A stretch of DNA of 64,000 nucleotides from Terebella lapidaria (lineage: Eukaryota > Annelida > Polychaeta > Terebellida > Terebellidae). Below, in pieces: positions 34,523-46,100 of the stretch. The notes beneath the pieces were generated by a model. The model was not told where the DNA came from. It made no database searches and saw only the letters and a list, made by a program, of their open reading frames with translations. A program made the position numbers and the translations under genes. The stretch's first letter is position 1. Every line of letters begins with the position of its first letter. The stretch spans positions 8,122,001-8,186,000 of the forward strand of contig OX424561.1 in assembly GCA_949152475.1 (NCBI GenBank). Reading direction: 5' to 3'.

Positions 34523-34810
34523 GTTGCTGCTGAATATGTTCACAATTCTGAAGTGAAGGAATGTCTTTTCAAGGAAGTGTGCTTGGTATACAACTGATGG
34601 AAACTGATATGCATTCCATTTATATACCAATTGACAGTGACATGAGCAGTTCTCAGTGTCATACATTTATATTGATGAACTTCATCCAGTCAATTGACAA
34701 GTGAGTGAATCGAATGATGATAAGTGCAATTACAGAGTGTCAATGTCAGTTGTTCTTTGAGTTTCAAATCAAGACTTTTGCTCTCAAAGAGAGTACTTTG
34801 AAGTTTGATC

Positions 34811-35771
34811 GAACTCTGATGAAAGACAGTTAATGGGATCAAGAGAAGAAATCAAAGATTAGCAAAGTTTAGATGAAAGGTGGTCTACATAATCAAAGTG
34901 AATAATGTTTTCTGTTGCTTTGAAAATAGACAACACCATTTCGCAGAAGAAATTTGAATGACACGTCAGATGACTTGATTTTCCTGCAGAAATACTTATG
35001 CTGAGAGCCATTAACTTTAGTTTTGTCTTTTGTCAATGGCACTTTGGCATGCAAATGTAATATTGACACCTGATCACATACGTGTATAGGATGTTTAATC
35101 AGAAAGAGCAAGTTTGGACATTTTGCCTTCAGTGTTAATGATATTTGTTTCCAAGCACACGAAAAACGACATTGGAATTCCTGTTCAAAGGGACACTTAC
35201 TAATAGCATGAAATAATGATTGTGGATAATGGGAGTTCTACCATAATTAGTAGTTCCCAAATGTATGGCTGATATTCTGTATTGTCAGATTCATAGATTG
35301 TCGTTATTTCACGAGTGTTCTTCAATGTCATGCAAATCCATAATGCATGTTTCAAGGTCTTTGCCAGCAATGAAAGCCCTACCGAGCGTTTGCAGTAACA
35401 CAACTACTGGTGTCATCAAGGGCAGACAGTGTGTGAAATATACTATATGTTTAAGCTGTGCACTCAATGTAATGAACAAACAGCTGAACAAAGAACATAC
35501 TGAATCAATTTAGAAATCCGGAATGAACCCTGGGCAATAGGTGACAAACTAAAGAGGAACTTCACTTTCAGCATTTTATTTGAATAAGGGTAAAAACTGT
35601 TAGAACATTAGTAGCTATAAATGCAACTATGAATAATAGGTCACGACATTATCACACTGGATTTGGCACTAAAAACGGAGAAAATTGTGGGCGTAAGTTC
35701 AATGCCCAAGCTGGATGAAGTGGTTGTTGGGTGATCTTGGAGAGCAGAAAAATATGGATGATGTCTGTGTG
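34811..35771 (-). repeat. Diverged, truncated terminal unit of the array
   Basis: Spacer sequence like that of the array continues, but with many substitutions and small indels (for example 'caacaccatttcgcagaagaaatttgaatgacacg' in place of the unit-start region, read in short words). The unit stops within the 3' end of a homeobox copy near 35771 and has no homeodomain. It is older than the inner units and has escaped homogenisation, as expected at the end of an array. Confidence 0.85.
35640..35771 (-). pseudogene. Remnant of a homeobox copy: C-terminal tail only
   Basis: The stretch 'gttcaatgcccaagctgg' and its surroundings match the sequence coding for the tail (A-W-A-L region) of the array genes. 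Homology ends just before the homeodomain would begin. Confidence 0.7.
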
Positions 35772-35786
35772 TTATAACTTATCCAC

Positions 35787-35829
35787 TTTTTACTCATGTT
35801 CAAACACAAGGTCCTCTTCCTTTTGTTGG
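35787..35829 (+). repeat. Inverted fragment of the array's 3' flank
   Basis: 'tactcatgttcaaa' and 'gtcctcttccttttgttg' are reverse complements of words that lie just downstream of each homeobox stop codon in the array ('tttgaacatgagc' and 'caacaaaaggaagagg'). They occur in the matching order with a short gap removed. A small inversion or foldback event happened at the array edge. Confidence 0.65.
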
Positions 35830-35911
35830 TTACATATTACAACGCGGCCTGGTCAATATCAAGGATTTGTCCATAACATCAAATGAGAACAACAAACAGG
35901 AGTTCCAGAAT

Positions 35912-35917
35912 TTTATT
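35912..35917 (-). terminator. Candidate poly(A) signal of PPP4R4
   Basis: AATAAA on the minus strand (TTTATT on the plus strand) is the only good signal found between the last coding exon and the array. It would give a 3' UTR of about 2.4 kb. Confidence 0.35.
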
Positions 35918-38325
35918 CAAAACATTGTTCGCCTCACTCACATCATCACATTCACTCATTTTTTTTCTCAACTGGAGTTGTGGAATTACAGATTAGACAT
36001 GGAAAATATTATTCATCAACAATTTTGCATCATCAACAATTAGGATAATATTATATTCAATATTTCTGAGAGAATCAACAACTTTGCTATTCCAATAAAC
36101 TCTATGTGGTTGTGGCATTGCTGCTATCAAATACAAAAGAGGTACAACATCTTCTGAAGCTGCAAAGACAAGTACACAATCATGCAAATTTCTAGCATAT
36201 CTAATTCATAGTAAATTAATTTCACTATCACTATATTTCGGTACATATATCTTTTGAATGACAAAGCTTCTAAAACTGCACCGCGAATCGTCTCTGTTAA
36301 ATGGCAGTCAACATTGGCGGAGGACACAGAATGTGCTAATCATGCGATTGATTTTTCACTTTCCAAAAGAAACATTGGTTATGTACAAACACTCCAATAT
36401 GCACATGCAACCACATACAAGTATATACAAAACAGAACATTTTGTTCATAAATAGTTTAGCTTGTACAAAACATGAATATTTACAATTCAATTGCAAAAC
36501 AGTCTGGACGGATTCAATTCCACTTTGTGATACAACAGTTTTGATTATACGCTACACAACAGAACTGTCAATAAATACATCATATTTCAGTCAGATTCCT
36601 ATCAACAACAGACCACAAAACATAACTATTGGTCCAGTCTGCTACCAGAATGCCACTTGCATATATGAGCTAGAATATCCAACAGCAAACCTGCACACAG
36701 TCACCTACTTATGAATGGAATTCTGACAATGGAATGATCCAGAATTTACTTCCCAAGTTTCTCAATGTCTTACAAAGTGCATATTTACCTTGACGAAGGT
36801 GTACAATGACGACAAGCATTCGCTTTGTTCCATCAGTACTGAGAAATCATAGCTAAAACAACAGATATTGTCCGGCAAGGTATCACAGAGACACTGTGAC
36901 AGTTTGCACCAAAAGTGGCATCAATGAATGATCCTACTGGACAGCTGCCATTGCTGTTAGATGCCATACTTGTAGTTTAGCACACAATCAATATGTCCTG
37001 GTGGAGTATTTAACAGTTTTGAAAAGTTACATAACTATCGAATATTTACAGTAAATACATAGTGGAACACATATTACTGGAAACACCTAGAAAACAACAG
37101 ATCCATTGCTACAGAGGCAGAAAATATGACACACTTACATAACACACGTCTAGCAATTGTCGTCATGAAGAAATTTTATGCGATAAAGTTTGGCCACAGT
37201 TCAGCATGAAGTCAGTTTTTTCCTACAAAAGGCACAATTCACATAAAGGCTGCATATTTTTTTGTTTACCCCTATAACATTGACAACAGTCAATAGAACA
37301 CTTAACTCTTTCAGCAGGCACTAAGTAAGGCAAAGCTCTATATCAGCGATCTTTTAGATTCAGCAACTACACTCCATCGCAAGTGCTTCAGGTATTCACT
37401 CAACACATTCAGAAACAATTGCTCAAAGACGATTGCTCAGTTATCATATCTATGAAGCATTGGTCAAGCACAACAAAAGCATGTGTGATGAAAACCCAGT
37501 CAAAAACCGTTGCATGCAACAAAGGGCATCCACAGAAAGAAAGAACATAATACTGTACAGCAGTTTAGACAAGTTTGTAGAATAATACTGATTGAGAAAC
37601 ATCATTCTGATCCCCTGGTCTTAACAGCAGCTCTTCTAAACAGTATGATTACCATGATCATCCCATGGATTCCATCCTTACATGTATAGATACCAAACCC
37701 ATCAGTGGCTACCTTACTGTAGTAGAGGCTGAGAAACAGTGGGGAAAAAAATACTGACATCACAAATGAAATTGTAGAAAAGTTTGCATACTACACAAAA
37801 ACAATTCACACATCAGGCTATACGACAGCGAGAAAGATATCATTTACGTCCTTCCAGTTGTTAGTCATAAATACATACTCGATAATAAACAATACAAACA
37901 GTTACTGGACCACACCCAAACAAAGTCCCAAACAATTGATTCGTTGCATTGCGTATTGATATCGAGTTACGACGATGGCGAGTTGATTGGTCGGTTGGAG
38001 GGATGACTGATAGTACACTAGTACAGCGGAATGTGAAGGGGGCTGAACCGGCCACGCTAGTTGATGGAAGATCATCTCTGTGAGTCTCGGTCACTCAACA
38101 GCATGCCCGTTACTATTTTCTCCTAGAAAATTAAATAAACTGTATTGGTCAATGAAAATATGGATCCGAGTATTGCTGTTAATTTGCTGTTAATATTGCT
38201 GTTAATAATGTATTTATAGGATTTGAAATTCATTTCAATTGAATGACACTGAGCATACAATGTATGCTAATGCCAGAAACAGAGAAACCAAAAGGAGCCC
38301 TGAATAGTTAAAGGCAGATATGAGC
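35918..38325 (-). other. Probable long 3' UTR / non-coding region of PPP4R4
   Basis: No supported coding exon lies here apart from one alternative. If the donor at 38332 is used instead of the stop at 38326, an acceptor-like CACAG before 38077 would open a frame of about 70 codons in the right phase (starting R-D-D-L-P-S-T-S). The acceptor is weak, so the simple stop is preferred. No repeats of note were seen. Confidence 0.4.
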
Positions 38326-40187
38326 TCAGTACCTGGACGAGACTCCAGTGCCGTTACTGGTCAAGCTGCCTGTGCTGAGTTTTCTCTGAGGTGCTGATGT
38401 CTTCCGTGTCACGTCTGAAACAAACCAAAAAGAGCAATATATAGCCCAGTACTGCTGGTTGCATGATGAAGGAGGAAGCACTCAACACATCTCCCTGACA
38501 GGGATCAGATTTCATGGATTTTACTGGAAGGGAAAGTGAGTAAATTTCGCTAATTTCGCGACTTTTATGCAACTTGTGCAATACTTAATCATGTATATTA
38601 TGGCTATGTCACAATTTGTCTACAGCCAGCACAACATAGCACAGCATGTAGAGGATTTGCGAGGATGACCATACCTGCGCCGAGTGAGTTGAGAGGGATG
38701 GATGATCGTCTGCCCCTGGAGGAGCCCAGGGAACTGGCTGATGAGCTGCTGGATCCTGCTGAGTTTTTCCTGTGGACAACAACAGTATGGCTGTGGTGAA
38801 CAACACTGCTGGCAAGCCACAGAGGAAATCATATTTTCACTCAATGAGTTCCAATGTTTTCGAGATGTTTATTTCTCATCACCATTTATTTCTCAACAAA
38901 TTGAGATTATTGAAAGTTGATTCCAAAAACCATCAAGATTTTCCCATTTTAGGGTTTAACAGTATGAAGATGGTGTCTTTGATACATGACTGCCATGGTT
39001 ACCATACCTGCTGGCGGTTGCAGAGCTTGCACTCCCAGGAGCTGTCCGAGACCTTCCTGTGACCGAGTCCATGGAGTCTTTACTGCTGGGGGGCTTGCCC
39101 TTGTTCATACCCGCTGGATAGAGTCAAATCAAAATTAACAGTTTATTTGATTCCACAGAAAGGAAGTTTGCACGATGAAGATAAAAGCAAGAAAACTGAT
39201 ATTGGTAAACACGTCAAAGAAATGTCTTCAGATGAATAACTTATATTTTGCGGTAGGTTATTCGAAGTACCGGTAGTATTGCAACATATTTATTTGCATA
39301 AATCAAGCAAAAGACAAGCCATTTACATGTGCTCATGTAATGTTTGGCATATTTACAACAGAACAGAACAGAGCATGCAATCAGTTTCAAGAATGGGACA
39401 GTGGTTGAGACATATCAAGCTCAATACACAAGCACACCAGTATGGTTATACTTGTGTGTGTGGACACAAGTCTTCAGTATTGCTGGATTGATGTATCGAA
39501 CATTGGGTACAGCATCAACAAAATTGCATACAAAATCACTACTGTTCACATTCAGTGGAAAAAAAGGAAAAATGTAAAACAATGGATTGACGGATAGATG
39601 GATTGAGGTAAAACAATGGACTGACACAGGATGTAATGTAGTACGATAATTTCTCATGGGTTGGTGTGGGTGAGACAGATTAAGGGTAGGTTGACAATAG
39701 TTTGCATATATCTAACATTATCATAATGACTCGGGTGAGGGAAGGACATGCTATGACCCTTGATTAATACATTATTGCGGAACGTTATTAAAATGATGTA
39801 CTATGTTTCATTGTATTCGCATTTACATTGATGTCTTAATTACATGTATTTATCCACATGTATCATTATTCATTAATTTTGTAGACATTATACATCCACT
39901 ATGTAGATATTTTATAATACACTAACTTAGGTACAATATTTACTAATTTATTCTATGTTGATTTGGATGTTAAACACTACATGTACAAAGTATATCATCT
40001 TCTGTATAGGGTCTACATGTACCTGCTGGATAACCACACTCACTGTTGAAACTGGTTGAGCGTTTGACGGCCTTACTGTGCACGGAAGTTGACGAGTTGC
40101 CACTGAAAGAACTGCTACGTTCTGCTCGGGAACTAGACCCCGACAAAACTTTCTCCCTTGTGATGAGTGTTGTCGAGGTTTTAGAGC
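38326..40187 (-). CDS. PPP4R4: PPP4R4 C-terminal Ser-rich tail exons
   Basis: Exons 40023-40187, 39008-39113, 38675-38769 and 38326-38414 encode a disordered basic, Ser-rich tail. K-R-S-T-S-F-N near 40060 matches the human R-S-Q-S-F-N site, and K-P-P-S-S-K-D-S matches human P-K-S-S-G-S-K-D. The exon 38675-38769 was read in the frame fixed by splice phase. It contains R-R-S-S-I-P-L-N, an SxIP motif of the kind that binds EB proteins. The last exon ends V-S-S-R-Y-stop. Confidence 0.7.
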
Positions 40188-43100
40188 CTTCATCATGTTG
40201 AAATGTGACATCATGTTTGTCATATAGTTGAGTTGGGTTCATGTGACACATTTGTCAAGGGTTGTCAAAGGTTTAGGAGTGAAAAAGTTTGTGGGAAAGG
40301 CCAGAAGACGTAGTGGGAAAGAAAGCAGAGACGAGAAAGATATGTGATAGTTTTGTTTCGCACGAACAATATATATTAAGTGCATATGAAAAACAGCTGT
40401 GTACGATAAAATCACACGTTAATTTTCTACACACAAACATGCATCAGCTATTCAAATTGATGACTATATCTACAACGCTGATACACGTATACTGTGAAAC
40501 GCTACAGCAAGTGTGAAAAGCAAACCTACTGACACTACACTTCAGACAGCATAATGCACTTCAAACTCTCACAAAGTTTAACAAAGACACCACAATACAG
40601 TATCTATGCCTATCCTACCTCGCTTAGGCGCAGGAATTTTACTGCCCGGCCCATCTTTTTTGCCCTCCTTTTTTTTCTCGGCCTTGGCTGCTCGCTGTTC
40701 CTCCTCCTTACGGTCTTGCTCTTCCTGTGATGATTAAAAAGGGATGTTTACAATTTTCCTTTCACATTGTGGAAGAATGGTTCGGTATTCATCGTGCAAG
40801 ATCAAGAATATAGCAAGTAGCATAAACTGTTTCAATGTGTTCTGTCAGACACCGACCAGGTCAAGCAGCCGTTTTTCCTCCTCCGCCTTTCGTTTGTCAT
40901 CCAAATCCTCGTTCACTGCCACTGGCTTCGTGATCTGCAAACATTAAGATGTTTATATCAAGCAGCAATTCAATTTTGTAACTGGACGCTTTCATACATT
41001 ACGACTGCATAATACCTGACACGCTGACAACTGACCAATCCCAAATCCAGTTTGTCCGAGTATTTTTAGGTCATTTTCAACGTATTCTGCAAAACGTTAC
41101 TATTGGCCAAAGAGAAGTTTTCTAACGTAATTTGACTTTTTATAGTCATTTGTTACTTTTTATACATGTAGGTCAAATTAATACTCTGTAATTTGAATAC
41201 ATGTCCATTAGGACACCCTGTGAGCCACACGTACCGATTCCATCTGGACCTCGACCTTGTCCATGTCCTTGACGGCCTTGTCTATCGCCACAGTGACGTC
41301 GCGGTCCTTCTCATTGACAAGCAGACGTCGAGAGCACTGCTCCAACAGCTGCAGCAGGTTCCTGTCGCCCGGTAACTTGAGCAGCGCCTTCAGCCGCGGC
41401 AGCAGCGGACACAGACGCAGCCGCACGTTCGGCACCTTGTCCGTGGAGAGTTCTAGTACGAACTCAAAGAAGTATTCCTTGAAGAAGCAGCGTGAGTAAG
41501 TCTCCAGCACCATCTTACACACGTCAATGAACAGACTGCGGTCATGGCAGCTGCTGCTGCGACACAACTCTGGCGAAACAACATCGACATATCGTCATCT
41601 TTACGTTCATGTGATTATGCATTATATTTAAATGTCACTCGAATTTGAAATCAACTCCTCATTGTGCTTATCGGAATACATTCACAGCATACATGGGAAG
41701 TTCAGCAAATTATAGTTTCAAACAGCTTAAGATATCACATATGGTGCCACTGCGTGTTCGGCTGAAACACAGTGTACAGACTATATATATTTGCAATGTT
41801 ACCTTCAACTAATAGAGCACATATTTCCTCTCGCTGTTCTAATCGTCTGTTGTGTCGTGTCAACTTGAGGATCGTCTCAGCTGAAGCTAACTTCACTGGG
41901 AGGGCTTTCTGTTGACAACGAATATTGAAAATCCATGGCATTAATCAAAATTCTTTCAACATTCGAAGAAAGCTGAATATTAGTCTGTTGATATCAAACT
42001 AATCTTTAGATCACAAAGTTTTGAGACGTCAGAGATAAACCAAGATAAGTGTGCATGAGTGAGGCACAACACACCCCCATGTGTAGTTTTCTGAACAACA
42101 ATGGCATAAACTTGTGGTAGATCTGTTCGCTGGTGAAGCACTTGGTGAGCAGCCCAAGCTTTTGTATGAAGTCCTCCTGCAGCCGCCAGTTGTTGGAGGC
42201 AAAGATCACCCCCTCACTCGACAAGATGGCGGCTATCAGGTCATTGTATACATTGGCCTGAAAATATGCCAAAACATCTGGAATTTAGGGTGATTACCGA
42301 TATGATTTGTAGGCCTGCAAATATTGCATAGAAAGATAGCTGAAGTCACAACATGTATACTCATAGATCCACAAAATCTAACCAACATGAACATGATGGA
42401 CTTTCATACATGACGTATTTCTCACCTTGTTATCTGAGTGGGACAGATTTACTGATTTGATGAGAATTTCTAAAGACTCGGGTAAATGCGATATCAATCC
42501 TCTCAAAACCTGTTCAAATAAAAAATTCATTAAATGGGTAGATTTGCTAGAAGAACACGTCCGGGGGTTCGGGTATCTTCTTATTCTTAATTCTTCTTAA
42601 GATCAGTACATGCATATTTGTTTTTACAGAATTGGCGTAACAAGTAATTGTAAAACATGATGTTTCATGTACACTAGGTATGTTAGTACATGTATATCTC
42701 ACCTCGATTGAATCATCGTTCATCAAATTAATGAACTCGGGTAACAAAATGCTGGAGTTATTGGCGAGTAACTTGGCAACCTGGGGCAAAATACAAACAA
42801 CATAAGGTTCTGTTATCACGCAATACATGAAATCATAAAGTGATGACGTGTGCATGTCTTCGTTTTTAAAGTCATTTGGTTCAACATTAGCCTAATACCA
42901 GCTTTGCCATTCTTAATATTACTAACATTCAAGCATAACAGTGAATACTTAAGACGATTTCTATCCGAGCATACCTCGTGAAAGCCGGAGGAGACGGTCT
43001 TTCTGACACTACAGTGGGAGTCGGCACATAGACAGTGGAACGATGAGAACAGGTCACCCTTGAAGTGCCGCACCCCAGCGAACATCACCATCGCCTGTAA

Positions 43101-46100
43101 CCATGGTACACACAGGGTAAGGATAGTAGTGGATTTCCACGTGCGCAACAATGTATAATCAATCATCCAATATTTTTTCAGGAATCACTAGTATCTCCGA
43201 GGAGTGTTATCGATACATGTTGGAGCTGCAACTGATCACAGAATAGCTACAAGGAATACAATGTAGTTACCGGGAAGTTGAAGCCGGCGTTCCTCCGAGT
43301 CTCCTCGTATATGTCTGTCTCCTCAAGTACATCGTTGGGAAACAGCGGAAATGCCTGTGGCATCGAAATACATAGCGTTTTCATTTATGGTCATTTCGTA
43401 TTTACTTTGTCATGTCCAAGGAAAAAGGACAAATGTAATGGGGAACACCCACAATGTTTCTGACAGTGTTTATTCATACATGCAACAGCTTGTTATTTGA
43501 CTATAAACCGCTCACTCCAGAGCCACTCACATTGACTGTTTTGATCTGTGTGTTGTCTTGTTGCTCCTTGCTCTGTTTGGACTCGGAGGCCCCGAAACGA
43601 CAGAGTTTCTGGTAGAATTCGATGAACCACCGTCTCTGCTCCTCCGTGAGGTTCACTGCAAACATACAAACAACCCCAGTCACCATGGCAACTATATCCC
43701 TTCTAGCTATTGTAGAAAATGATATCAAATTTATCAAATGACAATAGCCGTGACAATACTTATAGCAAGCACACAACAGTGACGATAAAGTGTACTTGTA
43801 TCGTCACATAACAATTGTAGTACTTCTAAAGGTAACAAATAAGTATGACACAGTTTTAAGAGTTACCATGATTACCTGAGAGACCGTGGCAGAGTTTGCC
43901 GAGTTGCCTGGAGACCACAGGAAGAGTGGGGTCCTCCTTGCTGATGGCCTGCTGACAACACTTACACACCAGCGGCACGATTGTCTGTGTGCACGTGTCT
44001 GCAACCATGGCAACAGGGAACATTTGAAAATATCCGAGACTAAATATGAGACTAAATATGCACACAACATTTTGCAACAATATTGAGTTATAAATATATG
44101 TTCTTTAAAATTAGAAATGTTGGCTACATTTCATGAGGTTTATTCAGTTTCTATGTTATGAATACGAATTGCCACACTCTGACTGACCGTCGTCAAGGAG
44201 ACTGAGGATGTTGACGACCGTCTCTAGACCGGCCAGTCGCACAAAACTCTCCTCGTCATTGGTCAACTCCACCAGCTCCGGTAATATTGCACTTTTCGTC
44301 TGCTCCAGTCTGTAATTTATGAGACACGATCTTTTTGTTAAGTCACACTCAATATAACCAGGGTCCTATTTCAGAAAGAATCTGAATCTACTTTAGCCTA
44401 ATAAGTTTGGTATTTGGCATGGTAGATAGTAGGCTAAATCCCAACTTAGTCGACTAAAGTAGGTTCAGATTCTTTGTGGAATAGGCCCCAGTTCAATCGT
44501 ATCGGTTACCAAGGTCAGGTAGATATGATTGCATTTACACGAGTAGTTTAAAATGTCAGTATTCCATATTATGATATCTGACTGCACCATGTAATAAACA
44601 TACAACTATTAACACATGAAAAACCCACTACTGTATGAAAAGTAAGAAGTAGCTAGAAGCCTTACCCAAGGCCCCTAGCGACAGAGTCGAGTTGCCGACA
44701 CATGCAGCCTCGGACCTCATAGTCCACATCCTGACACAGGGACTGGACGACCGGCAGAATGTCCTTCTGGATACTGGGCACAAAAACAACAACAGAACGG
44801 TACGTGTAGATCTAACGTACTCACTAATGTATTCAGATGGACATAAATAATTATCACTGCACTTACTGTTACTTCCACATATTTAAGTCCACACAAACTT
44901 TGAAATTTATTATGTGCACTTAATCAATACATTACATTATAATGTAAATACTGCCATCTTCACAGGCTAAACTATTTTTAAAGTGGACTCACTGCACAGG
45001 TTATTCTAACAAAGTATATACATCAGTGTACTTACATGAAGGTATCAAACTTCGTGGCAATCTTCCCGAGTATTTTGCAGCAGCACAGACGTGAGTGGAC
45101 GGACTGAGAAAGCTGTCCTTTGGCAATAGCTAGGCTCATAATCTGGAAAATATAGAGGTAAATGTCAGCATCATTCACCAGGTGGCAACACTGAGCACAG
45201 AGTGGCTGACATGATGGGACTTGCTGCTATGGTAACAGAACACTGATAAACCTGCCTGACAAAACCCAATGGATGGCAGATGTGGTAACCAAAAAATACG
45301 AGCTGACTTCTATGCGTCATTATCACAGCTTCTCTCTGTCCCATATCAATGTTATCAACTTCTAAATGAAAACATCTACTCTGAAGAGAAAACTGCATGT
45401 TTGTTGTCTCATCTCATCATCTACAGATACATCAGGCCAGGAGAGCTCTCCAGTCCGGCCGCACGGCTCACCGCGGACCACTCGACCCCTCCCTGCCCCG
45501 TCCTATTGACACATGCGCGCTACTCCACGTGTCATACATTACAGCATTTTTGTAACTTGTCCAATATCCATGATACCCTTGCTTGCATTACATAATAGAT
45601 GGCTTCTCTGCTCTCCAGAAGCATATAAATAACGAAACGTCAACTTACAAAAAGCTCGAGCGCAGAGAAACAAACAGAACGTGATATAATCGACGGGGAT
45701 GTTATCGGCTATCGACTGGGGAGATTGCGGCATTAATATTGCATGGTTACATCTATCTCCCATAAGTAGAGGGCAGATATTCATGTTACTTGTGAAATGG
45801 GAGCCATAGAAAACTATTACAGTGGATCCTGTGTTTTAAGACCACCCAAGGGACCCCAAAAAGGTGGTCTTAAATGACAGGTGGTCTCTCATGACAGGTT
45901 CATTTACATCATAAAAGGCCACTTGGGACCAAGTGGAGCGGTCCTAAAACACAGGGTGGTCTCTCAAACCAGGTGGTCTTTAACACAGGATCCACTGTAT
46001 CATGTTATGATATCATGTTATCCCATGCACATGTTTACAAAAAATGTAACATCGGTAGAGATATGTAATCATGATAATATGCATTCTTGAATTCATGATA

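Larger units (their letters stand above)
1..34810 (-). repeat. Tandem array (macrosatellite) of about 21 homeobox-gene units, period about 1.70 kb
   Basis: Units repeat head to tail with very high identity. Taking the word 'tcaacgtgaatgacaag' as the unit start, units begin at 1, 1709, 3413, 5116, 6819, (unit 6 starts at a deletion junction near 8160), 9399, 11104, 12807, 14510, 16213, 17906, 19632, 21358, 23052, 24753, 26479, 28179, 29879, 31564 and 33264. Intact periods are 1685 to 1726 bp. On the minus strand each unit carries a homeobox gene, its promoter, and a spacer of about 0.7 kb. The window starts inside the array, so its true left end and copy number are unknown. Identity stays high up to about 34810 and then drops sharply, which marks the edge of the homogenised zone. 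Units 1 to 10 form one sequence class and units 12 to 21 another, with unit 11 intermediate. Confidence 0.97.
28179..34810. repeat. Higher-order repeat: units 18-19 duplicated as units 20-21 (offset 3385 bp)
   Basis: All marker positions of units 18 and 19 recur exactly 3385 bp later (28179 to 31564, 29879 to 33264, 28881 to 32266, 30582 to 33967). The pair combines a truncated gene and a broken gene, so both were copied together in one step. Only scattered single-base differences are seen between the two blocks. Confidence 0.85.

Noticed and set aside
1-34810. CRISPR array or rDNA/histone-type array
   Set aside because: The repeat period is 1.7 kb with a homeodomain gene per unit; there are no short repeats with spacers and no rRNA or histone sequence.
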